Below are positions 8,387 to 16,299 of a DNA stretch of 64,000 nucleotides, piece by piece. Origin of the DNA: Streptomyces sp. TBY4 (GTDB lineage Bacteria > Actinomycetota > Actinomycetes > Streptomycetales > Streptomycetaceae). The translations under genes and the position numbers were made by a program. The stretch covers positions 806,001-870,000 of the forward strand of contig NZ_JANAVF010000001.1 in NCBI RefSeq assembly GCF_024213195.1, read 5' to 3'. Within the stretch, counting starts at the first letter, position 1; every line of letters starts with the position of its first letter. The notes under the pieces are model-generated. The model did not search any database, was not told where the DNA came from, and worked only from the letters and a program-made list of their open reading frames with translations.

Positions 8387-9535
8387 ATGTCGGACCTGCA
8401 CGCCCGGATGGCCGCCCGGGTCGGTGACCTCACCGCCGTCGTGGTCGCGCGCTGCGCGGCGGAGGCGCCGTTCTACGGGGCGCTGCCCCCCGCCACCCTC
8501 CAGGGCGAGGTGTCGCGGTCGGTCGTGGCGGTGTACGCCCTGCTGCTCCGGGCCCTGCGCGAGGGCGGCGCGGGTGCGATGAGCCCGGGCGATCTGACCC
8601 GGCTCGTGGAATGGTCGGCGCGCCGGGCCGAGGAGCGCGTCCCCCTCGAAGCGGTGATCGCCGCGTACCTGATCGGCGCCGAGGTGTGGTGGCAGGCGCT
8701 GACGGAGGTCGCGGATCCCGGTGAGCTGGGCGGGGCGGGCGGCAGGCTGCTCTCCTGCCTGCACGCGGCGCTGCCCGCGGTCGTCCTCGCCCACCAGAAC
8801 GCCCAGGAGGACCTGTACGGCGAGGACAAGCGGGTACGGCGCGCCCTGCTCGGGGCCCTGCTGGCGGGACGCCCCTACGAGGAACTGGCCGCCGTGGCAC
8901 GGGTGACCGTGGCGGGCGAGCACGAGGTGCTCGCCCTCGCCTTCGCGTCCGATCCGCCGCCGCGGCTGGTGCAGTCCTCGCTCGACGCCTTCACCGGGAC
9001 CCCCGTGCTGGTGGACCACGTCGCCGGGATCGCCCTGCTGCCGGGCCGGCCCGACGTACCGGGGCTGGTGGCCCGGCTGGAGAAGGACGTGGGGCAGCCG
9101 GTGCTGGCCGCCGCCGCCCGCTCCTCCGCCCCGGCGGCCGTCCCGGTGGCTGCTCAGGAGGCGGGCCGCGTACTGGATCTCGTACGCCGCCTGGGCCGTC
9201 CGCCCGGGTGCTACCGCCTCGACGACGTACTGCTGGAGTACCAGATCGCGCGCCCCGGGCAGGGCCTCGTACGGCTGGCGGCCAAACTGGACCCCCTGGA
9301 GGAGCACCCCTTCCTGCTCCAGACGCTACGGGTGTTCGTGGAGCGGGGCCTCAACCGCCGCCGGACGGCGCTGGAGCTGTGCGTCCACCGCAACACCCTG
9401 GACTACCGGCTGCAGCGGGTCAGCGCGCTGACCGGCCTCGACCTCGCGGTACCGGAGCAGGCCCGGCTGATCCAGGCGGCCCTGGTCGCCAGGGACCTGG
9501 CCGGGCCCGCGGACGGGACGGCGGACGGCTGCTGA
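8387..9535 (+). CDS. PucR-type helix-turn-helix regulator
   Basis: A 382-residue cytoplasmic regulator. The N-terminal half (about 1-130) resembles the RsbRD-like sensory region of this group. The middle is a degenerate GGDEF-like PucR region, and the C-terminus (about 310-370) is the PucR-type HTH with FVERGLNRRRTA and CVHRNTLDYRLQRV. Family members sense a small molecule and switch nearby or catabolic genes. Upstream are the zinc-ribbon genes, and downstream is a convergent esterase gene only 21 bases away. The pyrimidine operon is 19 kb distant, so a link to purine or pyrimidine use is not implied by position. The start at 8387 is preferred because a -10-like box lies just before it; a GTG at 8339 is in frame but has no support. 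Confidence 0.85.
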   Translation: MSDLHARMAARVGDLTAVVVARCAAEAPFYGALPPATLQGEVSRSVVAVYALLLRALREGGAGAMSPGDLTRLVEWSARRAEERVPLEAVIAAYLIGAEVWWQALTEVADPGELGGAGGRLLSCLHAALPAVVLAHQNAQEDLYGEDKRVRRALLGALLAGRPYEELAAVARVTVAGEHEVLALAFASDPPPRLVQSSLDAFTGTPVLVDHVAGIALLPGRPDVPGLVARLEKDVGQPVLAAAARSSAPAAVPVAAQEAGRVLDLVRRLGRPPGCYRLDDVLLEYQIARPGQGLVRLAAKLDPLEEHPFLLQTLRVFVERGLNRRRTALELCVHRNTLDYRLQRVSALTGLDLAVPEQARLIQAALVARDLAGPADGTADGC

Positions 9536-9556
9536 GCCCGCCGAGCCCGTCTTCCG

Positions 9557-10972
9557 TCAGAGCCAGGCGCGCAGTTCCTCGTGGCGGGGTGCGAGGACCG
9601 GGCCCGCGCCCGGGTGGTCGAAGACCATGACGGGCCGCTCCGCGTTCCAGCCGGGCCAGCCGGGGTCCCCGGTCCTGGCGAAGGCGACCCAGGCCCGGTG
9701 CATGGCATCGGCCAGGGGCTGGGGGGCGCCCGGCCCGGTCAGGTCCTCGGCGGCGCGCAGGGTGTCGAAGACGAACCCGATCTCCAGGGCGTGGCAGGCG
9801 CCGAGCCCCATCACGGGTGAGCGCCAGGCGAACTCGTAGACGAAGGTGCGCTCGGGCCGGGAGTCGGCGAGCCGGTTGAGCGGCCCCCGCAGCAGCAGGT
9901 CGGTGGCCATCTCCCCGAGGATCTCACCGGGTACGGCGTCCGGCCGGGTGGCCCGGTACAGGCCTGCCACCCGCTGCGGGACGCGGAACTTCAGCAGGGC
10001 GAGGCGCAGGGTGAGCCGGCTGATCCGGTCGACGGTTCCACCGGGGACGAACCACAGCCGGTACTCCTCCCGGTTGCATCCCAGCAGCAGGTCGGCCCGG
10101 GGAAGGGCCGGGTCGGCGGGCACCACGTCGCCGTCGGTCACGATGTGGAAGCCGGGGCCGCCGCCGATGGGGTCGGCCCGGCCGGTCACGGCGGCCTGCG
10201 CGTCCAGCAGCAGCTCCCGGTCCACCGCCGCGAACGCCCCGGCGGTGGCCGGGATCCGCAGCCGCTTCGCCATCGCCCGTACGGTCTTCGCGCCCTCTCG
10301 GCGCGACACCGTGTGCGGCGGGCCGCTCTGCAGGACCGCCCTGCGGAACAGTCCGCTCGCGCGGGGGCTGGTCAGGAGGGCCGCGATGCTGATCGCTCCG
10401 GCGGACTCCCCGCACACGGTGACGTTCGCCGGGTCCCCGCCGAAGGCGGCGATGTTGTCGCGGACCCAGGTCAGGGCCGCGATCTGGTCGAGGAGGCCCC
10501 GGTTGTCGGGGGCGTCGGGGAAGACTCCGAACCCTTCCACGCCGAGCCGGTAGTTGACGGAGACCAGGACCACCCCGTCGCGGGCGAAGGCGCGCCCGTC
10601 GTAGAGGGGCAGGCTCGACGAGCCGTTGCGCAGCGAACCCCCGTGGATCCAGACCATGACGGGCAGCCGGCCCGCACCGGTGGACGGGGTCCAGACGTTG
10701 AGGTTGAGGCAGTCGTCCCCGGCGATGTCGGGGTCGGGGATCAGCCGGTCGAGGGGCGGGCGGTAGGGGCGTTTGGGGGCGGTGGGCCCGAACTCCCGCG
10801 CGTCCCGCACCCCTTCCCAGGGCTCGGCCGGGGCGGGCGCGCGGAAGCGGTGGGCGCCGAAGGGCGGGGCGGCGTACGGGATGCCGAGGAAGGCGGCGAT
10901 CCCGTCCTGGAAGCGGCCCCGGACCCTGCCCTGGCCGGTGGTCGCGACGAGGTCCGCGGAGGTCCCGGTCAC
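9557..10972 (-). CDS. Carboxylesterase, type B (COesterase) family
   Basis: A 471-residue cytoplasmic esterase of the carboxylesterase/lipase superfamily. Visible landmarks: GRFQDGIAAFLGIPYA near the N-terminus, the oxyanion-hole stretch MVWIHGGSL, the nucleophile elbow VTVCGESAGAIS (Ser near residue 195), and a His-containing block ALEIGF near the end that should supply the catalytic His. The GTG start at 10972 overlaps the TGA stop of the upstream hydrolase gene (GTGA), so the two are translationally coupled. It would hydrolyse carboxylic esters; the natural substrate is unknown. Convergent with the PucR-type gene. Confidence 0.88.
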   Translation of the reverse strand: MTGTSADLVATTGQGRVRGRFQDGIAAFLGIPYAAPPFGAHRFRAPAPAEPWEGVRDAREFGPTAPKRPYRPPLDRLIPDPDIAGDDCLNLNVWTPSTGAGRLPVMVWIHGGSLRNGSSSLPLYDGRAFARDGVVLVSVNYRLGVEGFGVFPDAPDNRGLLDQIAALTWVRDNIAAFGGDPANVTVCGESAGAISIAALLTSPRASGLFRRAVLQSGPPHTVSRREGAKTVRAMAKRLRIPATAGAFAAVDRELLLDAQAAVTGRADPIGGGPGFHIVTDGDVVPADPALPRADLLLGCNREEYRLWFVPGGTVDRISRLTLRLALLKFRVPQRVAGLYRATRPDAVPGEILGEMATDLLLRGPLNRLADSRPERTFVYEFAWRSPVMGLGACHALEIGFVFDTLRAAEDLTGPGAPQPLADAMHRAWVAFARTGDPGWPGWNAERPVMVFDHPGAGPVLAPRHEELRAWL

Positions 10973-11808
10973 CGGGTGGCGAGGGCGTTGCGGCGGACGT
11001 CGGACCAGGTGCCGCTGTCGGCGCAGATCCCGCAGGCCGCCCCGAGGAACTGTGCGCGGGCCGCCTGGTCCCCCATCAGGTGGGCCTTGAACCAGGCGGT
11101 GGTGGGCGCGGCGAACGGGCCGGGGTCGCCCACGACCGTGAAGTGGTCGGCGCCGCGCAGTTCCCCGTAGACGGCCGGGATGTGGTCGGCGTCCTCGTAG
11201 AAGGCCTTGACCAGGAAGGGGAAGACGATGCTGTCCTTCTGACCGGCCAGGAGGAGCGCGGGGACGCGCACGTCGTCGATGTCGGCGAGCGGCCCGGGCT
11301 GGATGGGCAGGACGGTGTCGATGCGCGGGTCGGCGCCGACGACGATGGCGGCGGCTCCGCCCTGCGAGTGGCCGGAGGCGCCGATGTGCTCCAGGTCGAC
11401 CCTGCCGTGGAAGGGGCTGGCGGGATCGGCGTCGCGGCGGGCGAGCAGGTCGATGCCGGCCCGCATGGAGATGCCGAGGTTGGACTGCGGGGTGTTGGCG
11501 GCGGCGACGATGAAGCCCTGGCTCGCCCAGTGCAGCAGCAGGTCGCGGTAGACGACCGGGAAGGCGAAGGTGCCGTTCCCCCACACGATCACGGGGTGGC
11601 GGCGGTCGCTGGTCGCGATGTCCCGCGGGTAGTAGAGGGTGGTGACCACCCCGACCTCCACCTCGGTGGCGTACGGGCCGGGCGCGCCGTAGCCGGCCGG
11701 GGCTGCCACGGCCGCGGTGTCGGCCGGTGCTGCCGCCGCCGCGCCGGCGGAGGCCGTCAGCAGGAGCAGGAACGCGGTCAGGGGGACGAGCGGTTTTCTC
11801 CAGAACAC
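10969..11808 (-). CDS. Secreted alpha/beta hydrolase (cutinase/PETase-like fold)
   Basis: A 279-residue protein with an N-terminal signal peptide (KPLVPLTAFLLLLTASAGA then several Ala). The nucleophile elbow is IGASGHSQGGAA (Ser near residue 146), PALLLAGQKDSIVF gives a probable catalytic Asp, and GADHFTVVG the His. That order and spacing match secreted dienelactone-hydrolase or cutinase-like enzymes. A CGIC pair lies near the C-terminus and could form a disulphide after export. The GTG start at 11808 has GGGAGT about 6 bases upstream. The downstream carboxylesterase overlaps it by 4 bases, so the two form one operon of an exported and an intracellular ester hydrolase. Confidence 0.8.
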   Translation of the reverse strand: MFWRKPLVPLTAFLLLLTASAGAAAAAPADTAAVAAPAGYGAPGPYATEVEVGVVTTLYYPRDIATSDRRHPVIVWGNGTFAFPVVYRDLLLHWASQGFIVAAANTPQSNLGISMRAGIDLLARRDADPASPFHGRVDLEHIGASGHSQGGAAAIVVGADPRIDTVLPIQPGPLADIDDVRVPALLLAGQKDSIVFPFLVKAFYEDADHIPAVYGELRGADHFTVVGDPGPFAAPTTAWFKAHLMGDQAARAQFLGAACGICADSGTWSDVRRNALATR

Positions 11809-12172
11809 AGCGGACTCCCGATGCCGTCACGGTGAACCGGACGTCCCGCCCGGCTCGTGCCTTGTCTGAGCGCACATCCTGGAGCACGCCGCACGGCCCG
11901 TCTCTGCGCCGGCGCGGCAAGCGGGGGCGCCCCGGTTCGTGCAACCTGCCGAGAGCCACGGGCGCGGCGGAGGTGCCATGCTCGGGGCCGCCCCGGCCGT
12001 GTGGGCCCCCGCCCGTCAGTGATCCGTATGGACTGGGCCGGTGGCCGTCAAGGTCACGTCATGGGGGGACCACAGGGGCCGGGAGGCGGGGATAGCTTCG
12101 GTGTCACGCCCCGGACTGCCTCCCCGCACCCGGGGCCCCACCTGCCACCAGTGGTTCCTCCGGGAGGGCCCC
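11809..12172. other. 364-bp intergenic region
   Basis: This lies between divergent genes and should hold promoters in both directions. A -10-like TAGCTT is present at 12093-12098 for the + strand genes, but no good -35 box is visible. I saw no RNA gene, repeat or small ORF with a credible ribosome site. Confidence 0.4.
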
Positions 12173-12583
12173 ATGTGTTTGTTCCGCTACGAAGACGACC
12201 CCGAGCCCGAGGAACGGGTCCCGGCCGGGCCCCGGTGCGTACCGGCCCTGTACGTGCCGGCCCGGCCGGGACCCGCGTCGCGGAGGGTGGTGCGCCTGTT
12301 CCGCACCCCGCTGGGAGCCCGTACCGCGGTCGGCTTCACCAGTGCCCGGCTGCTCGCCGCCACCCTCGGCGACGGGCAGCCGTGGATCCGGCTCTCCGAG
12401 GCAGCGCTGCGCTCGATGGCCGAACCGCTCGGGGCATCCCTGGTCACCGTCGACCCCACCCTCACCGCGCCGGCGGTCACCCCGGCACCGGCCGCGGCAC
12501 CGGCCACGCCGGCCGGTCCCGTCTCCGTCGCCGCTGTTCCGCAGGCGCCCGAGAGCCCTGCCCGGACCGCCCGAAGGGCCTGA
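12173..12583 (+). CDS. SAV_915-like small protein
   Basis: A 136-residue protein starting at the ATG at 12173, with GGGAGGG about 6 bases upstream. The core contains LFRTPLGARTAVGFTSA, then WIRLSEAALRSMAEPLG, a pattern I recognise from the Streptomyces SAV_915 / SseB-like family of small cytoplasmic proteins. The last 40 residues are Ala/Pro-rich and probably disordered. Its function is unknown. The stop is 4 bases before the ATG of the lysA-type gene, so they are very likely co-transcribed. Confidence 0.7.
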   Translation: MCLFRYEDDPEPEERVPAGPRCVPALYVPARPGPASRRVVRLFRTPLGARTAVGFTSARLLAATLGDGQPWIRLSEAALRSMAEPLGASLVTVDPTLTAPAVTPAPAAAPATPAGPVSVAAVPQAPESPARTARRA

Positions 12584-12587
12584 GGCC

Positions 12588-13922
12588 ATGACCATCACCG
12601 CCCTCCCGGAGATTCCGGCCGGCACCGACGACCTGTCCATATGGCCCGCTTCCACCACCCGCCTCCCGCACGGGGGCCTGGCCGTCGGCGGGGTGTCGCT
12701 GGCGGAGATCGCCGAGCGGTTCGACACCCCGGCCTACGTGGTGGACGAGGGCGAGGTGCGGGAGCGCTGCCGCACCTACCGCGCCGCCTTCCCCGACTCC
12801 CCCGTCCTGTACGCCGCCAAGGCGTTCCTCTCCCGCGCGATGGTGCGCTGGATCCGCAAGGAGGGCCTCGGCCTGGACGTCTGCTCCGCCGGGGAGCTGG
12901 AACTCGCCGTGACCGCGGGGTTCCCTCCCGAGCGCATCGTGCTGCACGGCAACGCCAAGTCGCCCCGGGACATCGAGACCGCGCTGCGGCTCGGGGTGGG
13001 TCGGATCGTCATCGACAGCCCCGCCGAGATCGCCCGGATCGCGGCCTCCGTGGGCCCCCGGGGCCACCAGAAGGTCATGGTGCGGGTCGTGCCGGGCGTC
13101 TCGGCCGGCGGCCACGACAAGATCCGCACCGGTACCGAGGGCCAGAAGTTCGGCCTGTCCCTCACCGACGGGGGCGCCCAGCACGCCATCGCCAAGATCC
13201 TGGGACAGCCGCAGCTCGAACTGACCGGCCTGCACTGCCACATCGGCTCGCAGATCACCGAGGTCAAGCCGTACGTGGTGGCCCTGCGCCGGATGGTGGG
13301 ACTGATGGCCCGCGTCCGCGACGCGCACGGCATCGTCCTGCCCGAGCTGGACATGGGCGGCGGCCACGGCATCGCCTACCGGCCGGGCGAACCCGCCCTC
13401 GACCTCACCGCGCTCGCCCGCAAGCTGCGGACCGAGCTCGCCGAGAGCTGCGCCGCCGCCCGGCTGGCCGTGCCCCGGCTCGCCATCGAACCGGGCCGGG
13501 CGATCGCCGGGCCGGCGGGAGTCGCCCTGTACCGCGTGCTCGCCGTCAAGCACACCGGCGAAAAGGTCTTCGTGGCGGTCGACGGCGGGATGAGCGACAA
13601 CCCGCGCCCCGCCCTGTACGGGGTGCGGTACGCGCCCCGGCTCGTGGGGCGCCACTCCACGGCCGGAGTCCGCACCGCCACGGTCGTGGGCCGGCACTGC
13701 GAGGCGGGCGACGTCCTCGCCGCCGACGTGGAACTGCCGGCCGACATCCACCCCGGCGACCTGCTCGCCGTGCCGGTGGCGGGCGCGTACCAGCTATCCA
13801 TGGCCTCCGGTTACAACCTGGTCGGCCGTCCCCCGGTCATCGCGGTCCACGAGGCCACGGCCCGGCTGCTGGTCCGGCGCGAGACGCTGGACGACTTCCG
13901 CAGCCGCGACGTCGGCGACTGA
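12588..13922 (+). CDS. lysA: Diaminopimelate decarboxylase-type PLP enzyme
   Basis: A 444-residue protein of the alanine-racemase-like fold-III PLP decarboxylases. The PLP Lys lies in VLYAAKAFL (near residue 73); HCHIGSQI, the glycine loop MGGGHGIAY and EPGRAIAG are the expected phosphate- and substrate-binding motifs; HCEAGDVLA and GAYQLSMAS complete the C-terminal domain. The family reaction is meso-diaminopimelate to L-lysine plus CO2. The gene follows a SAV_915-like gene by 4 bases rather than argS, thrA or other lysine/threonine genes, so this may be a second copy with a specialised role. Related decarboxylases acting on carboxynorspermidine or ornithine are less likely, because the length and motifs fit LysA. 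Confidence 0.85.
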   Translation: MTITALPEIPAGTDDLSIWPASTTRLPHGGLAVGGVSLAEIAERFDTPAYVVDEGEVRERCRTYRAAFPDSPVLYAAKAFLSRAMVRWIRKEGLGLDVCSAGELELAVTAGFPPERIVLHGNAKSPRDIETALRLGVGRIVIDSPAEIARIAASVGPRGHQKVMVRVVPGVSAGGHDKIRTGTEGQKFGLSLTDGGAQHAIAKILGQPQLELTGLHCHIGSQITEVKPYVVALRRMVGLMARVRDAHGIVLPELDMGGGHGIAYRPGEPALDLTALARKLRTELAESCAAARLAVPRLAIEPGRAIAGPAGVALYRVLAVKHTGEKVFVAVDGGMSDNPRPALYGVRYAPRLVGRHSTAGVRTATVVGRHCEAGDVLAADVELPADIHPGDLLAVPVAGAYQLSMASGYNLVGRPPVIAVHEATARLLVRRETLDDFRSRDVGD

Positions 13923-14025
13923 CCGGGACGATCAACCCCGTCACCGCTCTGGGCAGTTGTGCGGAGGGCCGCGATGATGGGCCGTCGGTGCGGTCCGGAC
14001 GCGGGTGACGGGGGCGGGGGCGGTC

Positions 14026-14859
14026 ATGGAATCGGTCGTGGTGGGAGGCGTACGCATCGCCTACGAGCGGGCGGGCGCGGGCCGGCCGGTCGTGCTGGCC
14101 GGGGGCACCGGCATGCCGCCGGTGGCATGGGAGTTCTCCGGGCTGCGGGGCGCGCTGGTGGCTGCGGGCTTCGAGGTGGTGACGTACGCGGCGCGCGGGG
14201 TCGCCCCCTCGGACGCGCCCCCGGCCCCGTACACGATGGCCCAGCTCACCGGCGACCTCGCCGGCCTCATGGACCACCTGGCGCTCCGGGACGCGGCGGT
14301 GGTCGGCTACTCGCTCGGCAGTTTCACCGCGGAGCTCCTCGCCCGGACCCGCCCGGACCTGGTCGGGGCGCTGGTCCTGATGGCGGGGGCCGGTCCCCTG
14401 ACCGGTGTCGTGGACGCGGTCCTGGACGCCGAGGCCGAGCTGATCGGCCTCTTCGGGCATCTGCCCCCGGCGTTCGCGGCGTTGCAGACGCTGCTGACCA
14501 CGCTGCCGCCGGCGGTGCTCCGCGACGACGCCGAGCAGGTGGCGGCCTGGCGGGAGCTGCTGGGCGGGCAGGAATCGGTGTGGGCTGCGCCCGCGGGCGA
14601 GGCCGGGCAGTCGGCGGCGTCCAGCGGCTGGCTGCGCGATCCGAGTCGCATGGCCGCCCTCGCCGAGGTACGGGCACCCGCACTGGCGGTGGCGTTCGAG
14701 CACGACCTGTACTTCCCCCCGCACACCGGGCGCGCCGCGGCCGCGGTGCTGCCGCGCGGGGAGTTCGCCCAGGTGGACGGGGCCGCCCACGGCGGGCTGC
14801 TGACGCACCCGGGCGAGACCGCCGAGGTCCTGCTGCGCTTCCTCACCGCGGAGCGCTGA
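14026..14859 (+). CDS. Alpha/beta hydrolase
   Basis: A 277-residue single-domain alpha/beta hydrolase. The nucleophile elbow is VVGYSLGSFTAE (Ser near residue 94), the probable acid is in VAFEHDLYF, and the His is in DGAAHGGLL near the C-terminus. LAGGTGMPP supplies an oxyanion-hole-like segment. I chose the ATG at 14026 because the fold begins there (VVVGGVRIAYERAG). An in-frame start at 14005 would add 7 residues, and neither start has a good ribosome site. No signal peptide. The substrate is unknown. It stands alone between the decarboxylase and the broken metal-transport locus. Confidence 0.8.
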   Translation: MESVVVGGVRIAYERAGAGRPVVLAGGTGMPPVAWEFSGLRGALVAAGFEVVTYAARGVAPSDAPPAPYTMAQLTGDLAGLMDHLALRDAAVVGYSLGSFTAELLARTRPDLVGALVLMAGAGPLTGVVDAVLDAEAELIGLFGHLPPAFAALQTLLTTLPPAVLRDDAEQVAAWRELLGGQESVWAAPAGEAGQSAASSGWLRDPSRMAALAEVRAPALAVAFEHDLYFPPHTGRAAAAVLPRGEFAQVDGAAHGGLLTHPGETAEVLLRFLTAER

Positions 14860-14874
14860 CCCCGGGCGGGGTGG

Positions 14875-15231
14875 TCAGGAACAGCAGGTGCAGCCCGGCG
14901 CGCAGCCGCAGGCGTCCGCGTCCTGGGCGGCCGGGGCGGGGCTGTGGGCGCCGGGTGCGCAGCAGCCCTTGCCCTGCCAGGCGTCGCGGCCTTCCTTGAC
15001 GGCGATCGCGGCGATGACGAGGGCGGCGACGGGGTCGGCCCAGGACCAGCCGAGGGTGGCGTTGAGGGCGAGGCCCACCAGGAGGACGGCGGACAGGTAG
15101 GTGCACAGCAGGGTCTGCTGGGAGTCCGCGACCGCGCTCGCGGAGCCGAGTTCACGGCCCGCCCTGCGCTGGGCGGCGGAGAGGAACGGCATGACGGCCA
15201 GGGAGAGGGCGGCGATGACGATGCCGGGACC
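14875..15231 (-). pseudogene. C-terminal fragment of a CDF metal-ion exporter
   Basis: Minus-strand frame with the C-terminal half of a cation-diffusion-facilitator protein: IVIAALSLAVMPFLSAAQRR, then SASAVADSQQTLLCTYL, LALNATLGWSWADP and a Cys-rich tail ending in CTCCS. The N-terminal membrane helices are missing. A piece of the missing part sits immediately upstream but in the opposite orientation (15232-15352). No start codon with a ribosome site precedes this fragment. It therefore looks like a rearrangement-broken gene and not a short functional protein. Confidence 0.8.
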
Positions 15232-15352
15232 CGAGCCACCTCCGCCGCCGCGGTCGCCTGGCAGTTCTCCGCCCGCGACCACGCCCTGCGCGAGGCCCGG
15301 GAGAAGACCACGCTGCGGATCGTCGCAGGCTCCTTCTTCGCCCTCGCCGCCT
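15232..15352 (+). pseudogene. Inverted internal fragment of the same CDF exporter
   Basis: On the + strand the frame reads AAAVAWQFSARDHALREA followed by KTTLRIVAGSFFALAA, which matches the middle of Streptomyces CDF exporters (the segment that normally precedes the part found at 14875-15231). Here it is encoded on the opposite strand. Homology stops at about 15352, where the + strand sequence becomes the complement of an ArsR fragment. This places an inversion of about 120 bp between two CDF pieces. Confidence 0.7.
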
Positions 15353-15434
15353 GGTTCGACATCCGGGTCCGCGAGACCCCCAGGGCCTCGGCGAGGTCGG
15401 CCGGGTAGGCGGGCGCCTGCGACGCCGCACTCAC
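15353..15434 (-). pseudogene. Fragment of an ArsR-family regulator (HTH segment)
   Basis: The minus strand encodes APAYPADLAEALGVS followed by RTRMSN, the recognition-helix region of ArsR/CmtR-like metal regulators. It is cut off at about 15353 and lacks everything downstream. A GTG overlaps the stop of the response-regulator gene at 15431-15434, but the encoded piece is only about 27 residues and starts in mid-domain. arsR genes of this type normally precede CDF exporter genes, which explains its position beside the CDF fragments. Confidence 0.65.
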
Positions 15435-16117
15435 GCGTCGAAGCGGTACCCCATGCCGGGGGCGGTGATCAGGTGGCGCGGGTGCGAGGGGTCCGCCTCC
15501 AGCTTGCGCCGCAGGTGCGCCATGTACACGCGCAGGTAGTTGGTCTGCGTGCCGTACGAGGAGCCCCAGACCTCCTGGAGCAGCCGCCGCTGGCTGACGA
15601 GCCGGCCCCGGTTCCTGATCAGGACCTCCAGGAGGTGCCATTCCGTCGGCGTGAGCCGGATGGTCACCCCCGCGCGCCTGGCCTTCTTCGCGACCAGGTC
15701 GACGGTGAACCCCTCGGTCTCGACGACCGCCTCGCCGCCGGCGTCCGGGCCCTGCGCCGACGTCCGCCGGGTGACGGATCCCAGCCGGGCCAGCAGCTCG
15801 TCCATGCTGAACGGTTTGGTGATGTAGTCGTCGGCCCCGGCGTCCAGGGCCCGGACCTTCTCCTCGGAGCCGTGGCGGGCGGAGACCACCAGGACGGGCA
15901 CCTGGGACCACACGCGCAGCCGCTCGATCACCTCGATGCCGTCCATGTCGGGCAGTCCGAGATCGAGCAGCACCACGTCCGGGCGCCGGGCCGCCACCGC
16001 GTCCAGGGCCGCGCCACCGCCCTCCGCGCAGTCCACTTCGTACTTCCGGGCCCTCAGATTGATGGCCATCAGCCGCGCGAGCCGCGGCTCGTCGTCCACC
16101 ACCAGTACCCGGGTCAT
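15431..16117 (-). CDS. KdpE-type response regulator, second copy without its own kinase
   Basis: A 228-residue OmpR-family regulator. The receiver domain (1-120) has the acidic pocket VVDDEP, phospho-acceptor Asp in VVLLDLGLPD (near residue 52), and the Lys of DDYITKPFSM. The winged-helix DNA-binding domain (130-228) has RLTPTEWHLLEVL and LRVYMAHLRRKLEADP, closely like the KdpE encoded at 22943-23626. No kinase gene adjoins it. The only hint is a GAF-like remnant at 17659-17943. A perfect inverted repeat lies 25 bases upstream of the ATG. It may respond to KdpD or another kinase, or act unphosphorylated. The start has GGAAGG about 10 bases upstream. Confidence 0.88.
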   Translation of the reverse strand: MTRVLVVDDEPRLARLMAINLRARKYEVDCAEGGGAALDAVAARRPDVVLLDLGLPDMDGIEVIERLRVWSQVPVLVVSARHGSEEKVRALDAGADDYITKPFSMDELLARLGSVTRRTSAQGPDAGGEAVVETEGFTVDLVAKKARRAGVTIRLTPTEWHLLEVLIRNRGRLVSQRRLLQEVWGSSYGTQTNYLRVYMAHLRRKLEADPSHPRHLITAPGMGYRFDA

Positions 16118-16142
16118 CGGCGTGCCGCCTTCCGCTCGTCGT

Positions 16143-16170
16143 CATGCCGTACGTCATCCCGTACGGCATG
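16143..16170. promoter_or_regulatory. Perfect 11-bp inverted repeat upstream of the orphan KdpE-like gene
   Basis: CATGCCGTACG at 16143-16153 is matched by CGTACGGCATG at 16160-16170, separated by 6 bases. It begins 25 bases before the ATG of the response regulator. It could be an operator for autoregulation or a hairpin in the 5' leader. Confidence 0.5.
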
Positions 16171-16299
16171 CACCGTCAGCTCGATGAAACAGCCGGTTCC
16201 GGCCCGTTCGGCACGCCTTGACCACGTCCATACGGCGAGGGCCGCAACCTTGACGCACCCCATACGGTCCGCGGGGCCCGCGGTCGCCCCGCGACGGGT

